DNA of 34,498 nucleotides from Tychonema litorale BBK16 (GTDB taxonomy: Bacteria; Cyanobacteriota; Cyanobacteriia; Cyanobacteriales; Microcoleaceae), in NCBI RefSeq assembly GCF_021648855.1, contig NZ_JAKJHX010000004.1, forward strand, positions 1 to 34,498. Direction: 5' to 3'. The notes under the pieces were generated by a model. That model worked only from the letters and a program-made list of their open reading frames with translations. It had not been told where the DNA came from and ran no database searches. Below, piece after piece: positions 7,357-16,085 of the stretch. The position numbers and the translations under genes were made by a program. Each line of letters begins with the position of its first letter. Position 1 is the first letter of the stretch.

Positions 7357-9750
7357 ATGGCAACTGTAGCACTAGAAAAAAAGGTGATGACAGAAGAAGA
7401 GGTGACGAAGCTGTGGGAAGCTTTTCAAGTATTTGATGTAGACGGCAGCGGCGCCATCTCAGCAGAAGAACTGGGGCAAGTGATGCGATCGCTGGGGCAA
7501 AGTCCGAGCGAAACAGAGCTGCGCGACATGATTAAAGAAGTGGACGTTGACTTGTCGGGCACCATCGATTTTGAGGAATTCAAAATACTGATACTGTCCC
7601 AGCAAGGCGATCGCAAAAGCCGTCTCAAGCTGGCATTCAGCGTGTTTGATGAAGACGGCAGCGGTCGCATCACTGCGAACGAGATGAACAGCGTCATGAG
7701 CCAGTTTGGGGTGACGGATCAAGAACTCAAAGAAATGATCGATGAGGTCGATAGTGATGGCGGTGGCTCAATTGACTTTGAAGAATTCATCAAACTGGTT
7801 CCAGATGAATCAGAAATAACTAGCGGCTATCAAGATTCGCCAATTTCTTTTACCAGTTCCCCTTCCAATAATGCAGCCACTGTCACTTCAGAAATAGCGG
7901 CTGCCACCGATGCAACCACTTTATCGACTACCGAATCTCCGGCACAGGAAACAGTCAGCGACGATCCAGAAGTAGCGCGACTGAAAGAACTACTCGCGCA
8001 ACACCCACAAGAGCAAAGAGAACGCGCCACTTCCCGCCTGCAAATGCAGATTGGTTTATTTCGCCTGATCCAAGGAGCCGCCTACCGCTGCTTCCGCGAG
8101 AGTTTCTCGGCCAACCATGAAACCCACCTGCGCGTGAGAAATCTGCCCTACAAAATCAGCGACTTTGTGCAGTTTGTGCAGAATGCGATCGCACTGTACA
8201 AGGGTTTAGGCATCGTAGAAACAGCTTGCCATCCCCTGCTAGATGCAGTCGCTGAATCGATCGAACAAGAGTACGCCCGACTGTCGGAACGCATCAAGAA
8301 CTGGAAGACGATCGAAAAAACACCAGAGATGCTAGCAGAGGCTAAAGCGATGCTGGAGGCACGCCGTAAATCCATCTCTGTCAAGGAGAAATTTGCCGCA
8401 GGCGTCGAGTTCGCCATCACCATGAAGAAAAAGCAGTTCAGCTTTCGCGACATCGCAGAAGGCGTGCTTGCCATCAACGAACTCAACCGCCTGAGACAGA
8501 TAGAACTGAATGCAGAGCTTGCCCCACCTCCTCCTAAATCAGAAGGCGATCCCAAAGATTACCTGAAGCGCTGGAACCGCGTTATCCTCTCCGATGCCTC
8601 AGAAGAAATAGAGGGTGCGATGATGCCAGTAGCTTACTGGTATGAAGATTTCATGCCGAAACTGCTAGCGGCCTTCAGTGTCAGCACTGCTGCCGATATC
8701 CAGAGCAACACCGTTCCTGACGAAGCGGCTTTGGCTCAGTGGTACGAAGACACTAAGGCAATTGGAGAATTTGACCGCTATGGATCTGATGTGGCACAAA
8801 ACTTTTCTAAATGCAGCCCAAAACAAAAGCTCGCCCTCAAGCAGGCATGGCGTTTGACGCACCACTACCTCAATGGCGTGCAAAAACGGCGCGAACGCCA
8901 AGAGTTTGGGCGCGAGTCAGGGGCGCTTTCCCAGTATGTGTCATTCATTGATGTGTATTTGGGGCGGAGTGATATCAAGGATTCCCAGATGCGTATCAGC
9001 TTCCCCTACTATATTGGCTCTGCGGTGTGGCGCTTTTTCCACACCACGGCTGAAATTGTGTCTACCAAGCCGCAGCAAGAGCAAACAGCTTTAGTAGCAG
9101 TCTTCAAAGACTTCTTTAAGCGTTTTGCTACCATGTATCCTTGCCCTTACTGCCGTCACCACCTGAATATGTACGTCGTGCAGAACAAAGAGGTGGATAT
9201 GTACCCCGTAGAATATCTGTTGTTGGGACGCGACCCGCAGCTCAATAACTTTGAAGTGTCAATGGAGGCCAAACTATCTACAGTTGTCGATGGCCCTGCT
9301 CTGCGCTTATTTTTTTGGAAGCTGCATAACACCGTCTCTTCATCCATTGCTCGCTCCGAGGAGTGGTATCACAAGGATGAGAAAGCATTCTACACCACCC
9401 GCTATTGGCCGAGTTTGGACTCCGAATTGGCACGCAGCAAAGCACTCAAACATCTGAGCATATCAGTCGATCGCTTATACCGCCTCTACGGGCTGCTCAA
9501 GCCAGCATCGCGGTTGGCAGGGGTGAGAGCAACGCTGCAAAAGCTGTTAGTGAAAGGGGAAGAGGAAGGCATCAGGGAGGCTTGCACGCTAGCCCAAGAT
9601 TACATCAAGGAGTTGGAGGAATCTGCGATCGCCGGAAAATTCCTTCAGGAAACATACCGCTTTGACCCTGAGATTATGGATAAAGCTCCTTACTTCACGC
9701 CTGAAGAAGAGGAGTTTGCCCGAAGCGGTGTGTTTGTGGAAGTAGTATAG
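7357..9750 (+). CDS. Calmodulin-like four-EF-hand protein fused to an Erv1/ALR-like thiol oxidase domain
   Basis: A 797-residue protein. Residues 10-148 resemble calmodulin, with four canonical 12-residue loops at 27-38, 63-74, 98-109 and 132-143, each with Asp or Gly at the usual positions and a terminal Glu. A Ser/Thr-rich linker (about 150-200) and a helical region of unknown family (205-540) follow. Residues about 548-665 look like an Erv1/ALR sulfhydryl oxidase: VWRFFH (Trp558, His562), CPYC (Cys596, Cys599) after MYP with His601, and [10 protein letters not shown] (His657-Asn658), matching the family order W-x3-H, YPCxxC, HNxVN. The CxxC-to-HN spacing (about 58) is longer than usual. 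There is no signal peptide or second CxxC pair. GAGG precedes the ATG. The EF-hands are certain; the Erv call is from motif order. Confidence 0.88.
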   Translation: MATVALEKKVMTEEEVTKLWEAFQVFDVDGSGAISAEELGQVMRSLGQSPSETELRDMIKEVDVDLSGTIDFEEFKILILSQQGDRKSRLKLAFSVFDEDGSGRITANEMNSVMSQFGVTDQELKEMIDEVDSDGGGSIDFEEFIKLVPDESEITSGYQDSPISFTSSPSNNAATVTSEIAAATDATTLSTTESPAQETVSDDPEVARLKELLAQHPQEQRERATSRLQMQIGLFRLIQGAAYRCFRESFSANHETHLRVRNLPYKISDFVQFVQNAIALYKGLGIVETACHPLLDAVAESIEQEYARLSERIKNWKTIEKTPEMLAEAKAMLEARRKSISVKEKFAAGVEFAITMKKKQFSFRDIAEGVLAINELNRLRQIELNAELAPPPPKSEGDPKDYLKRWNRVILSDASEEIEGAMMPVAYWYEDFMPKLLAAFSVSTAADIQSNTVPDEAALAQWYEDTKAIGEFDRYGSDVAQNFSKCSPKQKLALKQAWRLTHHYLNGVQKRRERQEFGRESGALSQYVSFIDVYLGRSDIKDSQMRISFPYYIGSAVWRFFHTTAEIVSTKPQQEQTALVAVFKDFFKRFATMYPCPYCRHHLNMYVVQNKEVDMYPVEYLLLGRDPQLNNFEVSMEAKLSTVVDGPALRLFFWKLHNTVSSSIARSEEWYHKDEKAFYTTRYWPSLDSELARSKALKHLSISVDRLYRLYGLLKPASRLAGVRATLQKLLVKGEEEGIREACTLAQDYIKELEESAIAGKFLQETYRFDPEIMDKAPYFTPEEEEFARSGVFVEVV

Positions 9751-9785
9751 ATATCAAGCAACTCTTTGATATGCTCTAACAGTTT

Positions 9786-9821
9786 TTGATGGTGTAGAAA
9801 AAGAATCTTCTACACCATCAA
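9786..9821 (+). terminator. Hairpin terminator after the calmodulin-Erv gene
   Basis: Perfect 14-bp arms TTGATGGTGTAGAA (9786-9799) and TTCTACACCATCAA (9808-9821) with an 8-nt loop, 36 bp past the stop. There is no long T-run, so termination may be partial or bidirectional. It suggests that the gene is transcribed separately from 11189. Confidence 0.65.
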
Positions 9822-9844
9822 TAGTAATTCCCATCTGAGTCACG

Positions 9845-9985
9845 CTAACCTCGATCGCGACTATTAACACTGGCTGTCAGCGGTAAAAGTTCTTGATTGG
9901 GCGATCGGGTTTGCATAGCTTCTCTCGACTCAGACAGGTACTGGAGTCCAGATTCCACTTTTTCGATAGATTGAGTTAATACCAT
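9845..9985 (-). pseudogene. lysA: Truncated second copy of the lysA 5' end
   Basis: The minus-strand frame from ATG 9985 gives 46 codons beginning MVLTQSIEKVESGLQY and ending SVNSRDRG before TAG, against MVLTQSIEEVESGLQY and KVNSRDRLEIGG in full lysA. The first 45 codons are thus kept in frame with about ten substitutions, and the catalytic barrel is absent. Homology runs on into the lysA-rimI spacer up to about 10030. It cannot be a decarboxylase; it is the left part of a duplicated lysA-rimI segment. Confidence 0.85.
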
Positions 9986-10140
9986 CGCGCAATAACTATC
10001 CTTACTGTGTTCTCCAGTGTACAATTGACTGAAAGCAATTGGGTCACTTGCCCCAGATTCATTCCGAAAGCAGACTGACTAACGGCGACACTGATAAGCT
10101 TCGCATCGTTCCAGTGAATAATTATCTAATCTAAAATCTA

Positions 10141-10551
10141 AAATCATAAAAATTAATACGGGATGCGGGAAACGAGCGAGACTTTAGTCCTTCCTAGGGA
10201 AGCGACTCGTGCGGTTTTAACCGCCGTGGTACTGGTGCTATAATTAGATTGTGAGTAAGAACAAAAACATCTACGTGTTGAAACATCCTAGTATCGGATA
10301 AATCCCGGCTCCTATGAAACAACGGTTAGGTTTAAGTCCTGATGTCAGTATGACAGGAAAGAGCAAATAATGGCAGGTTGTGGAGCGTACCGCGTCAGGG
10401 CTTCGTGATGGATTCTGAAAGCATTAAAAAAAAGTAGCTAGTAACTATCGCTTGACGATTAGTGACTAAGTAGACGGCGTTTGACGGCCGTAGCAAGAGT
10501 CTTACACACGTCAGCAGAATCTCAGTGGCGTTGATTCCCTGAGAGTGTCAA
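10141..10551 (+). mobile_element. IS200/IS605-family right-end remnant within the duplicated rimI
   Basis: This stretch lies between the lysA/rimI-start copy and the rimI 3' copy. Its right boundary (10517-10551) has the layout GAATC, CTCAG, loop, CTGAG, AGTGTCAA, the same architecture as the 48-bp repeats at 11-58 and 21369-21416, and rimI homology begins within two bases of TCAA. That fits insertion of an IS200/IS605-type element with its end at TCAA. The body has no usable reading frame; by analogy with TnpB elements it could hold the 3' region that yields an omega-type RNA, which is inference. A group II intron was considered and not supported. Confidence 0.5.
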
Positions 10552-10552
10552 G

Positions 10553-10888
10553 TTGGCAATTCATCCTCAGTTTCAACGTCAGGGTTTGGGACAAGCTCTG
10601 CTTTTAGCTTTGCTAAAATCGGCTCACGATAGACAATTAGAACGATCAACTTTGGAAGTGCGGGACTCGAATTTAGCCGCAGTTTCCCTGTACAAAAAGT
10701 TTGGTTTTAAAGAGGCGGGACGGCGCAAGCGATACTACGAAGACACCGGAGAAGATGCTCTGGTGATGTGGCGCAGCGGCCTGGAAAAACCGGAATTTCA
10801 GCGATATTTGGCGGTTGAGAAAGTGCAGATGTGCGATCGGTTGTATCAGAAAAAATGGCATTGGGCGATCGATAATTTTGAGTTATAG
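10553..10888 (+). pseudogene. rimI: 5'-truncated second copy of rimI
   Basis: The 111 codons from LAIHPQFQRQGLGQAL to the end match the C-terminal half of rimI at 3632-3960 at most positions (for example LEVRDSNLAAVSLYKKFGF and YYEDTGEDALVMWRSG are unchanged). The frame is open and the acetyl-CoA loop survives, but the N-terminal half is replaced by an insertion-sequence end, so a working enzyme is unlikely. Differences are mostly silent or conservative, suggesting that the copy was intact for some time before interruption. It ends DNFEL, lacking the TTGACATACTC tail of copy 1. Confidence 0.85.
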
Positions 10889-11188
10889 AGGCGGGTGAGT
10901 GGGATCAGTTGTGCCTCTAATTAATAAGTTTTGTAAAAATGCATCACCCAGATTTGGTAGAGGTGGGTTTAGGAGATAATTGTACATCTAGAGAAAATTT
11001 CAGATCGACTACACCCCAGAAACCCGGTTTCGCATACCTACAAACTTGAAAATCCCTGTATAACTGAGCACTTTCAAAGACCCACTTGTCATGGTAGAGT
11101 ACGATGTATCTTTAAATAATCTGAATTGAAGTTGTGAAACTTAAAGGTCAGAAAAGAATCTAAATCGTGTTTCAGTCGAAAGGGAATC
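10889..11188. other. Intergenic leader of the phosphatase-EF-hand gene
   Basis: Three hundred bases without a gene. It contains a GAAACCCGGTTTCG palindrome (11022-11035), one of a repeat family seen again near 18230 and 21304-21348. GAAAGGGA lies just ahead of ATG 11189 and serves as ribosome site. I see no confident promoter. Confidence 0.5.
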
Positions 11189-13255
11189 ATGAATTATAAA
11201 AAATTAGATGACCAGGTAGAAAGTACCGAAAATGGAGCGATCGAATTTGCAGATAAATTCCAGGATGCAGCCGCAACTTCTGCGACTTCACAAAAAGAAT
11301 TCAATGCAGAAGAACTAGGACGTGTCTACTTCATTCGGCATGGTGAAAGTACCAGTAACGAACGTAACATTTTTGCCGGAGTTCTGGATGTTGACCTCAC
11401 CTCATTTGGCAGATTGCAGGCACGCCGTGCCGGTGTTGACCTGAAGAAAAAAGGTACAAAATTTGACGCAGTATATGTCTCTCACATGAGACGCGCACGG
11501 CAAACCTGTGAAATCGCCCTTGCTGAAAGTCAGGCGCTAAATTCGCCCGATATCCCTGTTCAAATAGACTATCGAATTAGCGAAAAATCCTTCGGCATTT
11601 TTGCGGGTCGCAACCTAAATCTGCTGCGTCTAGCCCTGGGCTACGAAGGCTTCGAGGAAATGTTGCACTCACACAACGAAGCACCCCCAGCAGGCGAAAA
11701 GATTTCCCAAGTTTACGATCGCGCAGCCCGTTTCTACGAAGACAAAGTTGTACCGCACTTGGAACGGGGAGAAACAGTTCTAGTAGTGTGCCACCAATAT
11801 GTACTGGAGCCTCTAGCACTCTATCTAAGCGGTCTACCACCGAGTTCTTATAAACACCTGAAACTACCCAATGGTAAAGCTCTCAGTGGTGTGGAACTCG
11901 TCAAGTTTCGCGACAAGGAATCGGGTGGGACAGCAGCCCTGCGAAAAGAACTCAACGATCTTTCAATTATGTGGGCTATTTTGATCTATGCCACCGCCTT
12001 CTTACTGGGAAGTTTGGTAGGGGCAATCAGCGGCTCAGCAGGAGGGATTCCGTCAGCGCTATTTCGAGCAATTATCGTGGCGTGTCTGGCCGCCTCAACG
12101 TTTTATACATACCTAGACATTGACTTTGCAGCGAGTAAACGTAAAGTAACTTCAACTGTAAAGTATCTAGTTTACGGGTGGATGGCAGTGCGATGGATAA
12201 TTGGGCTTTCCTTAATATTTTCTGGATTTTTGTATCAAAGCGAAGCCGATTTGTACAAAGTTTTGTGGGTGCTGTTTTGGATGGTTCCGCCAGCCTTGAC
12301 TTCCCCAGTGTTATCCGTGCTTTGGGGCGGTAATCTTTATCCGTCGGCCCTGTTGTCAAGAACGCTATCAATCGTTGCTCCTCTGGCGCTGCTAGCGACA
12401 TTAAAGGTTGCTAATTTACCGATTAATGTTGACAGCCTGATCTTTTTCGGTATCATTCTAATTTTAGGTCTGGCAATACCGGGTGCGATCGCCCAGTTTT
12501 GGCGTGACAAATCCCCGGTTGAATCAAACCACCACAGTAAAAACTGGAAATTCATCGGAGTGCTTGCTGTCGCATTCATGGCCTTGGCAACCGGGTTTCA
12601 GTTTACTCCATCAACCTTCATTTCGGATATATTTTATGCAACCGCTCCGAACCGCTCCCTAGCCTGTCTGCAACAACTGGCAATTGCCACCCTAGTCTTT
12701 GTCTCAATGCGCGTCTTGGCTGTATTAACCTCCGTATTGACAAAAGACAAGCTAAGCAAGGCAGAAGCTCAGGATGCTTATATCCTGCTTGTAAATCCCA
12801 ACTTTTTCCTTTGGGCGGCTCTTTTCCTCGGAGTTAGTGCCACAATGCCGGAAGTGAAGTATGCTGTTTTTTGGGCAGCACTGGGATTTTTCTGCATTCC
12901 ACTTGTCGAGCAGATATTGTTCATGAATTCATTCAGCAATGATATATTGAGAGAAACACTGCGCTCTTCGAGAGTGGCAACAGAAGATGTTAAAAAGCTT
13001 TTCCTCCAATTGGATACTGATGGAAGTAAGTCGCTCGATCGCTCTGAGATTATGGAGTTGTTAGGGCTAATCGAAGATATGACAACAGGCGAACGTAGCT
13101 CTGAAGAAGTCAGGAAATACATCACTGATTATCTTTTCAACATTCTTGACAGCGATCAAAATGGCAGTGTTGATTTACAAGAGTTAGAAGATTACATATC
13201 AACCTATGGGTTGGTTGCCAACCTTAACGTTGCTCAAACATCAACTTTGACTTAA
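11189..13255 (+). CDS. Histidine phosphatase-polytopic membrane-EF-hand fusion protein
   Basis: A 688-residue protein in three parts. Residues about 43-240 are a phosphoglycerate-mutase-like histidine phosphatase: RHGES (catalytic His51), SHMRRARQT, Glu132 in ISEKSFG and VCHQYVLEPL (His202) mark the active site. Residues 258-580 hold about ten hydrophobic helices that I cannot assign to a transporter family. Residues 600-670 carry two EF-hands with loops at 609-620 (DTDGSKSLDRSE) and 654-665 (DSDQNGSVDLQE), both with acidic first, third and last positions. The substrate of the phosphatase is unknown. The gene lies between the calmodulin-Erv and NOX5-like genes on the same strand, with hairpins on both sides. 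The phosphatase and EF-hand calls are firm; the joint function is open. Confidence 0.9.
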   Translation: MNYKKLDDQVESTENGAIEFADKFQDAAATSATSQKEFNAEELGRVYFIRHGESTSNERNIFAGVLDVDLTSFGRLQARRAGVDLKKKGTKFDAVYVSHMRRARQTCEIALAESQALNSPDIPVQIDYRISEKSFGIFAGRNLNLLRLALGYEGFEEMLHSHNEAPPAGEKISQVYDRAARFYEDKVVPHLERGETVLVVCHQYVLEPLALYLSGLPPSSYKHLKLPNGKALSGVELVKFRDKESGGTAALRKELNDLSIMWAILIYATAFLLGSLVGAISGSAGGIPSALFRAIIVACLAASTFYTYLDIDFAASKRKVTSTVKYLVYGWMAVRWIIGLSLIFSGFLYQSEADLYKVLWVLFWMVPPALTSPVLSVLWGGNLYPSALLSRTLSIVAPLALLATLKVANLPINVDSLIFFGIILILGLAIPGAIAQFWRDKSPVESNHHSKNWKFIGVLAVAFMALATGFQFTPSTFISDIFYATAPNRSLACLQQLAIATLVFVSMRVLAVLTSVLTKDKLSKAEAQDAYILLVNPNFFLWAALFLGVSATMPEVKYAVFWAALGFFCIPLVEQILFMNSFSNDILRETLRSSRVATEDVKKLFLQLDTDGSKSLDRSEIMELLGLIEDMTTGERSSEEVRKYITDYLFNILDSDQNGSVDLQELEDYISTYGLVANLNVAQTSTLT

Positions 13256-13309
13256 TAAGTATGAAATCCTATTCAACCTTATTCCTGTGATATATAGCGG
13301 TTCTCAGAT

Positions 13310-13376
13310 AGATGAGGTATATATCCAAGCTCTAAAACCTTGATTGCATAGAATCTGGCATACCTCATCTTTTTGA
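13310..13376 (+). terminator. Inverted repeat plus T-run between phosphatase-EF and NOX5-like genes
   Basis: AGATGAGGTAT (13310-13320) pairs perfectly with ATACCTCATCT (13360-13370), followed by TTTTGA. The loop of 39 nt is long for an intrinsic terminator, and the ATATAGCGGTTCTC string before it resembles dispersed repeats, so it may be a repeat acting as terminator or attenuator. Its T-run overlaps the in-frame TTG at 13373, which argues that translation of the next gene begins at ATG 13427. Confidence 0.5.
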
Positions 13377-13426
13377 TAAAGACTATATTTAGTTTTAGCA
13401 AACTTTACGCACCATCCACAGTCACA

Positions 13427-15436
13427 ATGGAAACACCAAGAATTATCTTAGATGAATTACGACAGGTATTCACCAAAATTGCTGGAGAAGATAATCAAAT
13501 TGATCGGACAGAATTTAAAAAAGCTTTAGGGCTGAAAGACGAATATTTTGCTGACAGACTCTTTTCTATATTTGATACCGACAGCAGCGGCGATATCAAA
13601 ATAGAAGAATTTTTGACAACTGTAGAAAACCTAGTTTTTGCCACTACAGAAGAGAAACTTCAATTTGCTTATCAATTACATGATATTAACGGGGATGATG
13701 GCATTGACAAAGCAGAAATTGCTCACTTAATTACTGCCAGCCTCAATGAAAATAATCTCAGTTTCAAGCCGGAACAAATTAACGATTTAGTTGATATATT
13801 GTTCCTAGAAGGTGACAGCGATAGCAGCGGGGAGATTTCTTTTGCAGAATTTAAAGGTTTAATCGGCAAATTTCCAGATTTAATTGAAGGGATGACAGTT
13901 AGCCCTATTAGCTGGCTCAGACCTCACAAGCAAAACTCTCAAACAGTTGTTTCTCCAGAAAAAAAGCGGACAAAAAAGGCTTACATAAAGCATTACATTC
14001 AAAACAATTGGGTCAAAATTGCTTTTTTAGCGCTCTATGTTGCTGTTAATCTGTTTCTTTTCTTCGGGGCCGTTGATCGATATGCAAACTTAGGAGCAAA
14101 TGTATATGTTCAAATTGCCAGAGGTTGCGGTGCAACGCTTAACTTCAATGGGGCGTTAATTCTTATCCCTATGATGCGGCATTTTATGACTTTGCTTCGC
14201 AAAAGTAGCCTTAACAACTATTTACCCATAGATGAAAGCATCGAGTTTCACAAGTTGGTAGGTCAAGTCATGTTCGCCTTGGCAATTGTGCATACGATCG
14301 CGCATTTCCTCAATTACACCACATTACCAGTTCCCTTTACCGAAAGTCTTTTTGAGACAAAAGCTGGCTTGTCAGGATTTTTATTACTGCTAGTTTTCGC
14401 AATTATGTGGGTGACGGCGCAAGATCCAATCCGCAAAGGAGGGCAATTTTCGCTTTTCTATCTAGCTCACATGGGGTACGGGCTGTGGTTTATTCTTGCG
14501 TTAATTCACGGCCCAGTTTTTTGGCAGTGGGTGTTATTCCCTGTGCTGGGATTTGCGATCGAATTAGTGATCCGATGGCGGACAACAAAAGACGCAACAT
14601 TTGTGGTTAATGCCTCTTTACTTCCTTCTAAAGTTTTAGGTTTAGAAGTTCAACGTCCAGCATCTTTCAACTATCAACCAGGGGACTATTTATTTATTAA
14701 ATGTCCCACCATTTCCAACTTTGAATGGCATCCATTTACAATTAGCAGCGCCCCGGAAACACAAGATGTTTTATCTTTACATATACGCGCCGCAGGAAGT
14801 TGGACTGGTAAGTTATATCAACTTTTTCGAGAGCAAAGGGAAGAATGGATACGTTCAGATAGTTCTCAACCTGAGTCGAGAGTTCCAGTTTATTTAGATG
14901 GCCCCTATGGTACACCAAGTACAGATATTTTTGAATCTAAATATGCTGTGTTAATTGGTGCTGGTATTGGTGTGACTCCCTTTGCTTCTATCCTGAAAAG
15001 TATTTTGTACCGCAATCAAAATCATTCTTCTAACATCAATTTGGAGAAAGTACATTTTTACTGGCTAAATCGAGAACAAAAAGCCTTTGAATGGTTTGTT
15101 GAACTGTTATCACAAATCGAAATTGAAGATACTAACAAACTCTTTGATATCAACTTATATCTCACAGGCGCACAGCAACAGTCAGATATGAAGTCTAGCA
15201 CCCTATTTGTGGCAATGGATTTGTTGCATTCTCGGACAAAAGTTGATTTGATTACAGGTTTAAAGAGTCGGACAAAAACTGGTCGTCCAGACTGGGATCA
15301 TATTTTCCGTGACCTAGCAAAACAACACGAACCCAATAAAGTTGACGTATTTTTCTGTGGGCCTCCTGGACTCTCAACACAGTTGAAAAGTCTCTGTACT
15401 AAATACGGATTTGGCTATAGAAAAGAAAATTTCTAG
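13427..15436 (+). CDS. NOX5-type NADPH oxidase with EF-hands
   Basis: A 669-residue flavocytochrome that moves electrons from NADPH through FAD and two hemes to O2, making superoxide or peroxide, with Ca2+ control through its EF-hands; cyanobacterial NOX5 proteins are known, including the structurally studied one from Cylindrospermum. Numbered from ATG 13427: EF-hand loops at 50-61, 86-97 and 130-141 plus a degenerate one near 20-30; six or so helices from 195 to 385 with heme ligands His275/His289 and His348/His361 (spacings 14 and 13, as in the family); FAD motif HPFTIS 435-440; NADPH motifs GAGIGVTPF 511-519 and CGPPG 644-648; C-terminal ENF as in NOX enzymes. TTG 13373 would add 18 residues but sits in a hairpin T-run. 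Confidence 0.95.
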   Translation: METPRIILDELRQVFTKIAGEDNQIDRTEFKKALGLKDEYFADRLFSIFDTDSSGDIKIEEFLTTVENLVFATTEEKLQFAYQLHDINGDDGIDKAEIAHLITASLNENNLSFKPEQINDLVDILFLEGDSDSSGEISFAEFKGLIGKFPDLIEGMTVSPISWLRPHKQNSQTVVSPEKKRTKKAYIKHYIQNNWVKIAFLALYVAVNLFLFFGAVDRYANLGANVYVQIARGCGATLNFNGALILIPMMRHFMTLLRKSSLNNYLPIDESIEFHKLVGQVMFALAIVHTIAHFLNYTTLPVPFTESLFETKAGLSGFLLLLVFAIMWVTAQDPIRKGGQFSLFYLAHMGYGLWFILALIHGPVFWQWVLFPVLGFAIELVIRWRTTKDATFVVNASLLPSKVLGLEVQRPASFNYQPGDYLFIKCPTISNFEWHPFTISSAPETQDVLSLHIRAAGSWTGKLYQLFREQREEWIRSDSSQPESRVPVYLDGPYGTPSTDIFESKYAVLIGAGIGVTPFASILKSILYRNQNHSSNINLEKVHFYWLNREQKAFEWFVELLSQIEIEDTNKLFDINLYLTGAQQQSDMKSSTLFVAMDLLHSRTKVDLITGLKSRTKTGRPDWDHIFRDLAKQHEPNKVDVFFCGPPGLSTQLKSLCTKYGFGYRKENF

Positions 15437-15443
15437 CCCAAAT

Positions 15444-15467
15444 ACCTCTTAACTATGGGAGGTTTTT
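15444..15467 (+). terminator. Intrinsic terminator after the NOX5-like gene
   Basis: ACCTC and GAGGT arms around a 10-nt loop, followed by TTTT, begin 8 bp after the stop codon. It is short but well placed. Confidence 0.55.
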
Positions 15468-15573
15468 CGATACCCTCAAGAAAAAATATCCCAATTTTCA
15501 CATTTTCTACGTTTTTTTCAACATCATTTTTTGGACTAAAGTCGCTGATTTTCCCACTTACCGAGTGTTTTTT

Positions 15574-15891
15574 ATGAAACTAGACAAATTGGCTCTGGCA
15601 CAAAATATGGCTTTCCTGATATCTATTCCGCCGCAAAGCAATTTAGCTAAATTACTGGCTTTTTGTTTGGCAACAAAGGTTAGAAAAAATACGACCGGAA
15701 CAGAAATCTTAAGGCTCACCTGTGAGCTAATGGAAGACCCATCTAAATTGCCTTATTGGACGCAAGACGTGATGGGACTCGATTTAGATTACACTACTGA
15801 GGAGTGGAAAGCTTTAGGAGAAATGGGAATCAAGGATGCAGAGGGCTTTATGGCTACCCTGTGGCAAGAATTGGAAAATTTGAGTTTGTAA
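15574..15891 (+). CDS. Small protein of unknown function between NOX5-like and EF-hand genes
   Basis: From ATG 15574, 105 residues; a GTG/TTG start a few codons upstream is possible. The N-terminus is mildly hydrophobic (LALAQNMAFLISIPPQSNLAKLLAF) and the C-terminal half is acidic (DYTTEEWKALGEMGIKDAEGF). It contains no EF-hand loop and no motif I recognise. It lies between two calcium-binding genes on the same strand, 138 bp after the NOX5-like stop and behind its terminator. The composition looks like a real soluble protein rather than a chance frame, but I do not recognise the family. Confidence 0.55.
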   Translation: MKLDKLALAQNMAFLISIPPQSNLAKLLAFCLATKVRKNTTGTEILRLTCELMEDPSKLPYWTQDVMGLDLDYTTEEWKALGEMGIKDAEGFMATLWQELENLSL

Positions 15892-16085
15892 TTGCTTTTT
15901 TCAAAATCCAAGCGATTTCAATCAACCATCACGATTAGACAAGTAGTACAAAACAATCATCAAGAAGGAAAAAGGAGACTAGATATGCCAGTATATTTCA
16001 AAAACTTATTGCTATTGCTCAAAATACAGATTGTAATCAATTTACTTTCGATGAATTTTATAAAAAAATCTGGCAAATTAAGGGC

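Noticed and set aside
10141..10551. Group II intron inside the duplicated rimI
   Set aside because: No domain V-like hairpin, no GTGCG-type 5' end and no maturase; the right end matches IS200/IS605-style ends instead.
13373..13426. TTG start adding 18 residues to the NOX5-like protein
   Set aside because: The TTG lies in the T-run of a hairpin and has no ribosome site; ATG 13427 is a better start, although neither has a strong Shine-Dalgarno.
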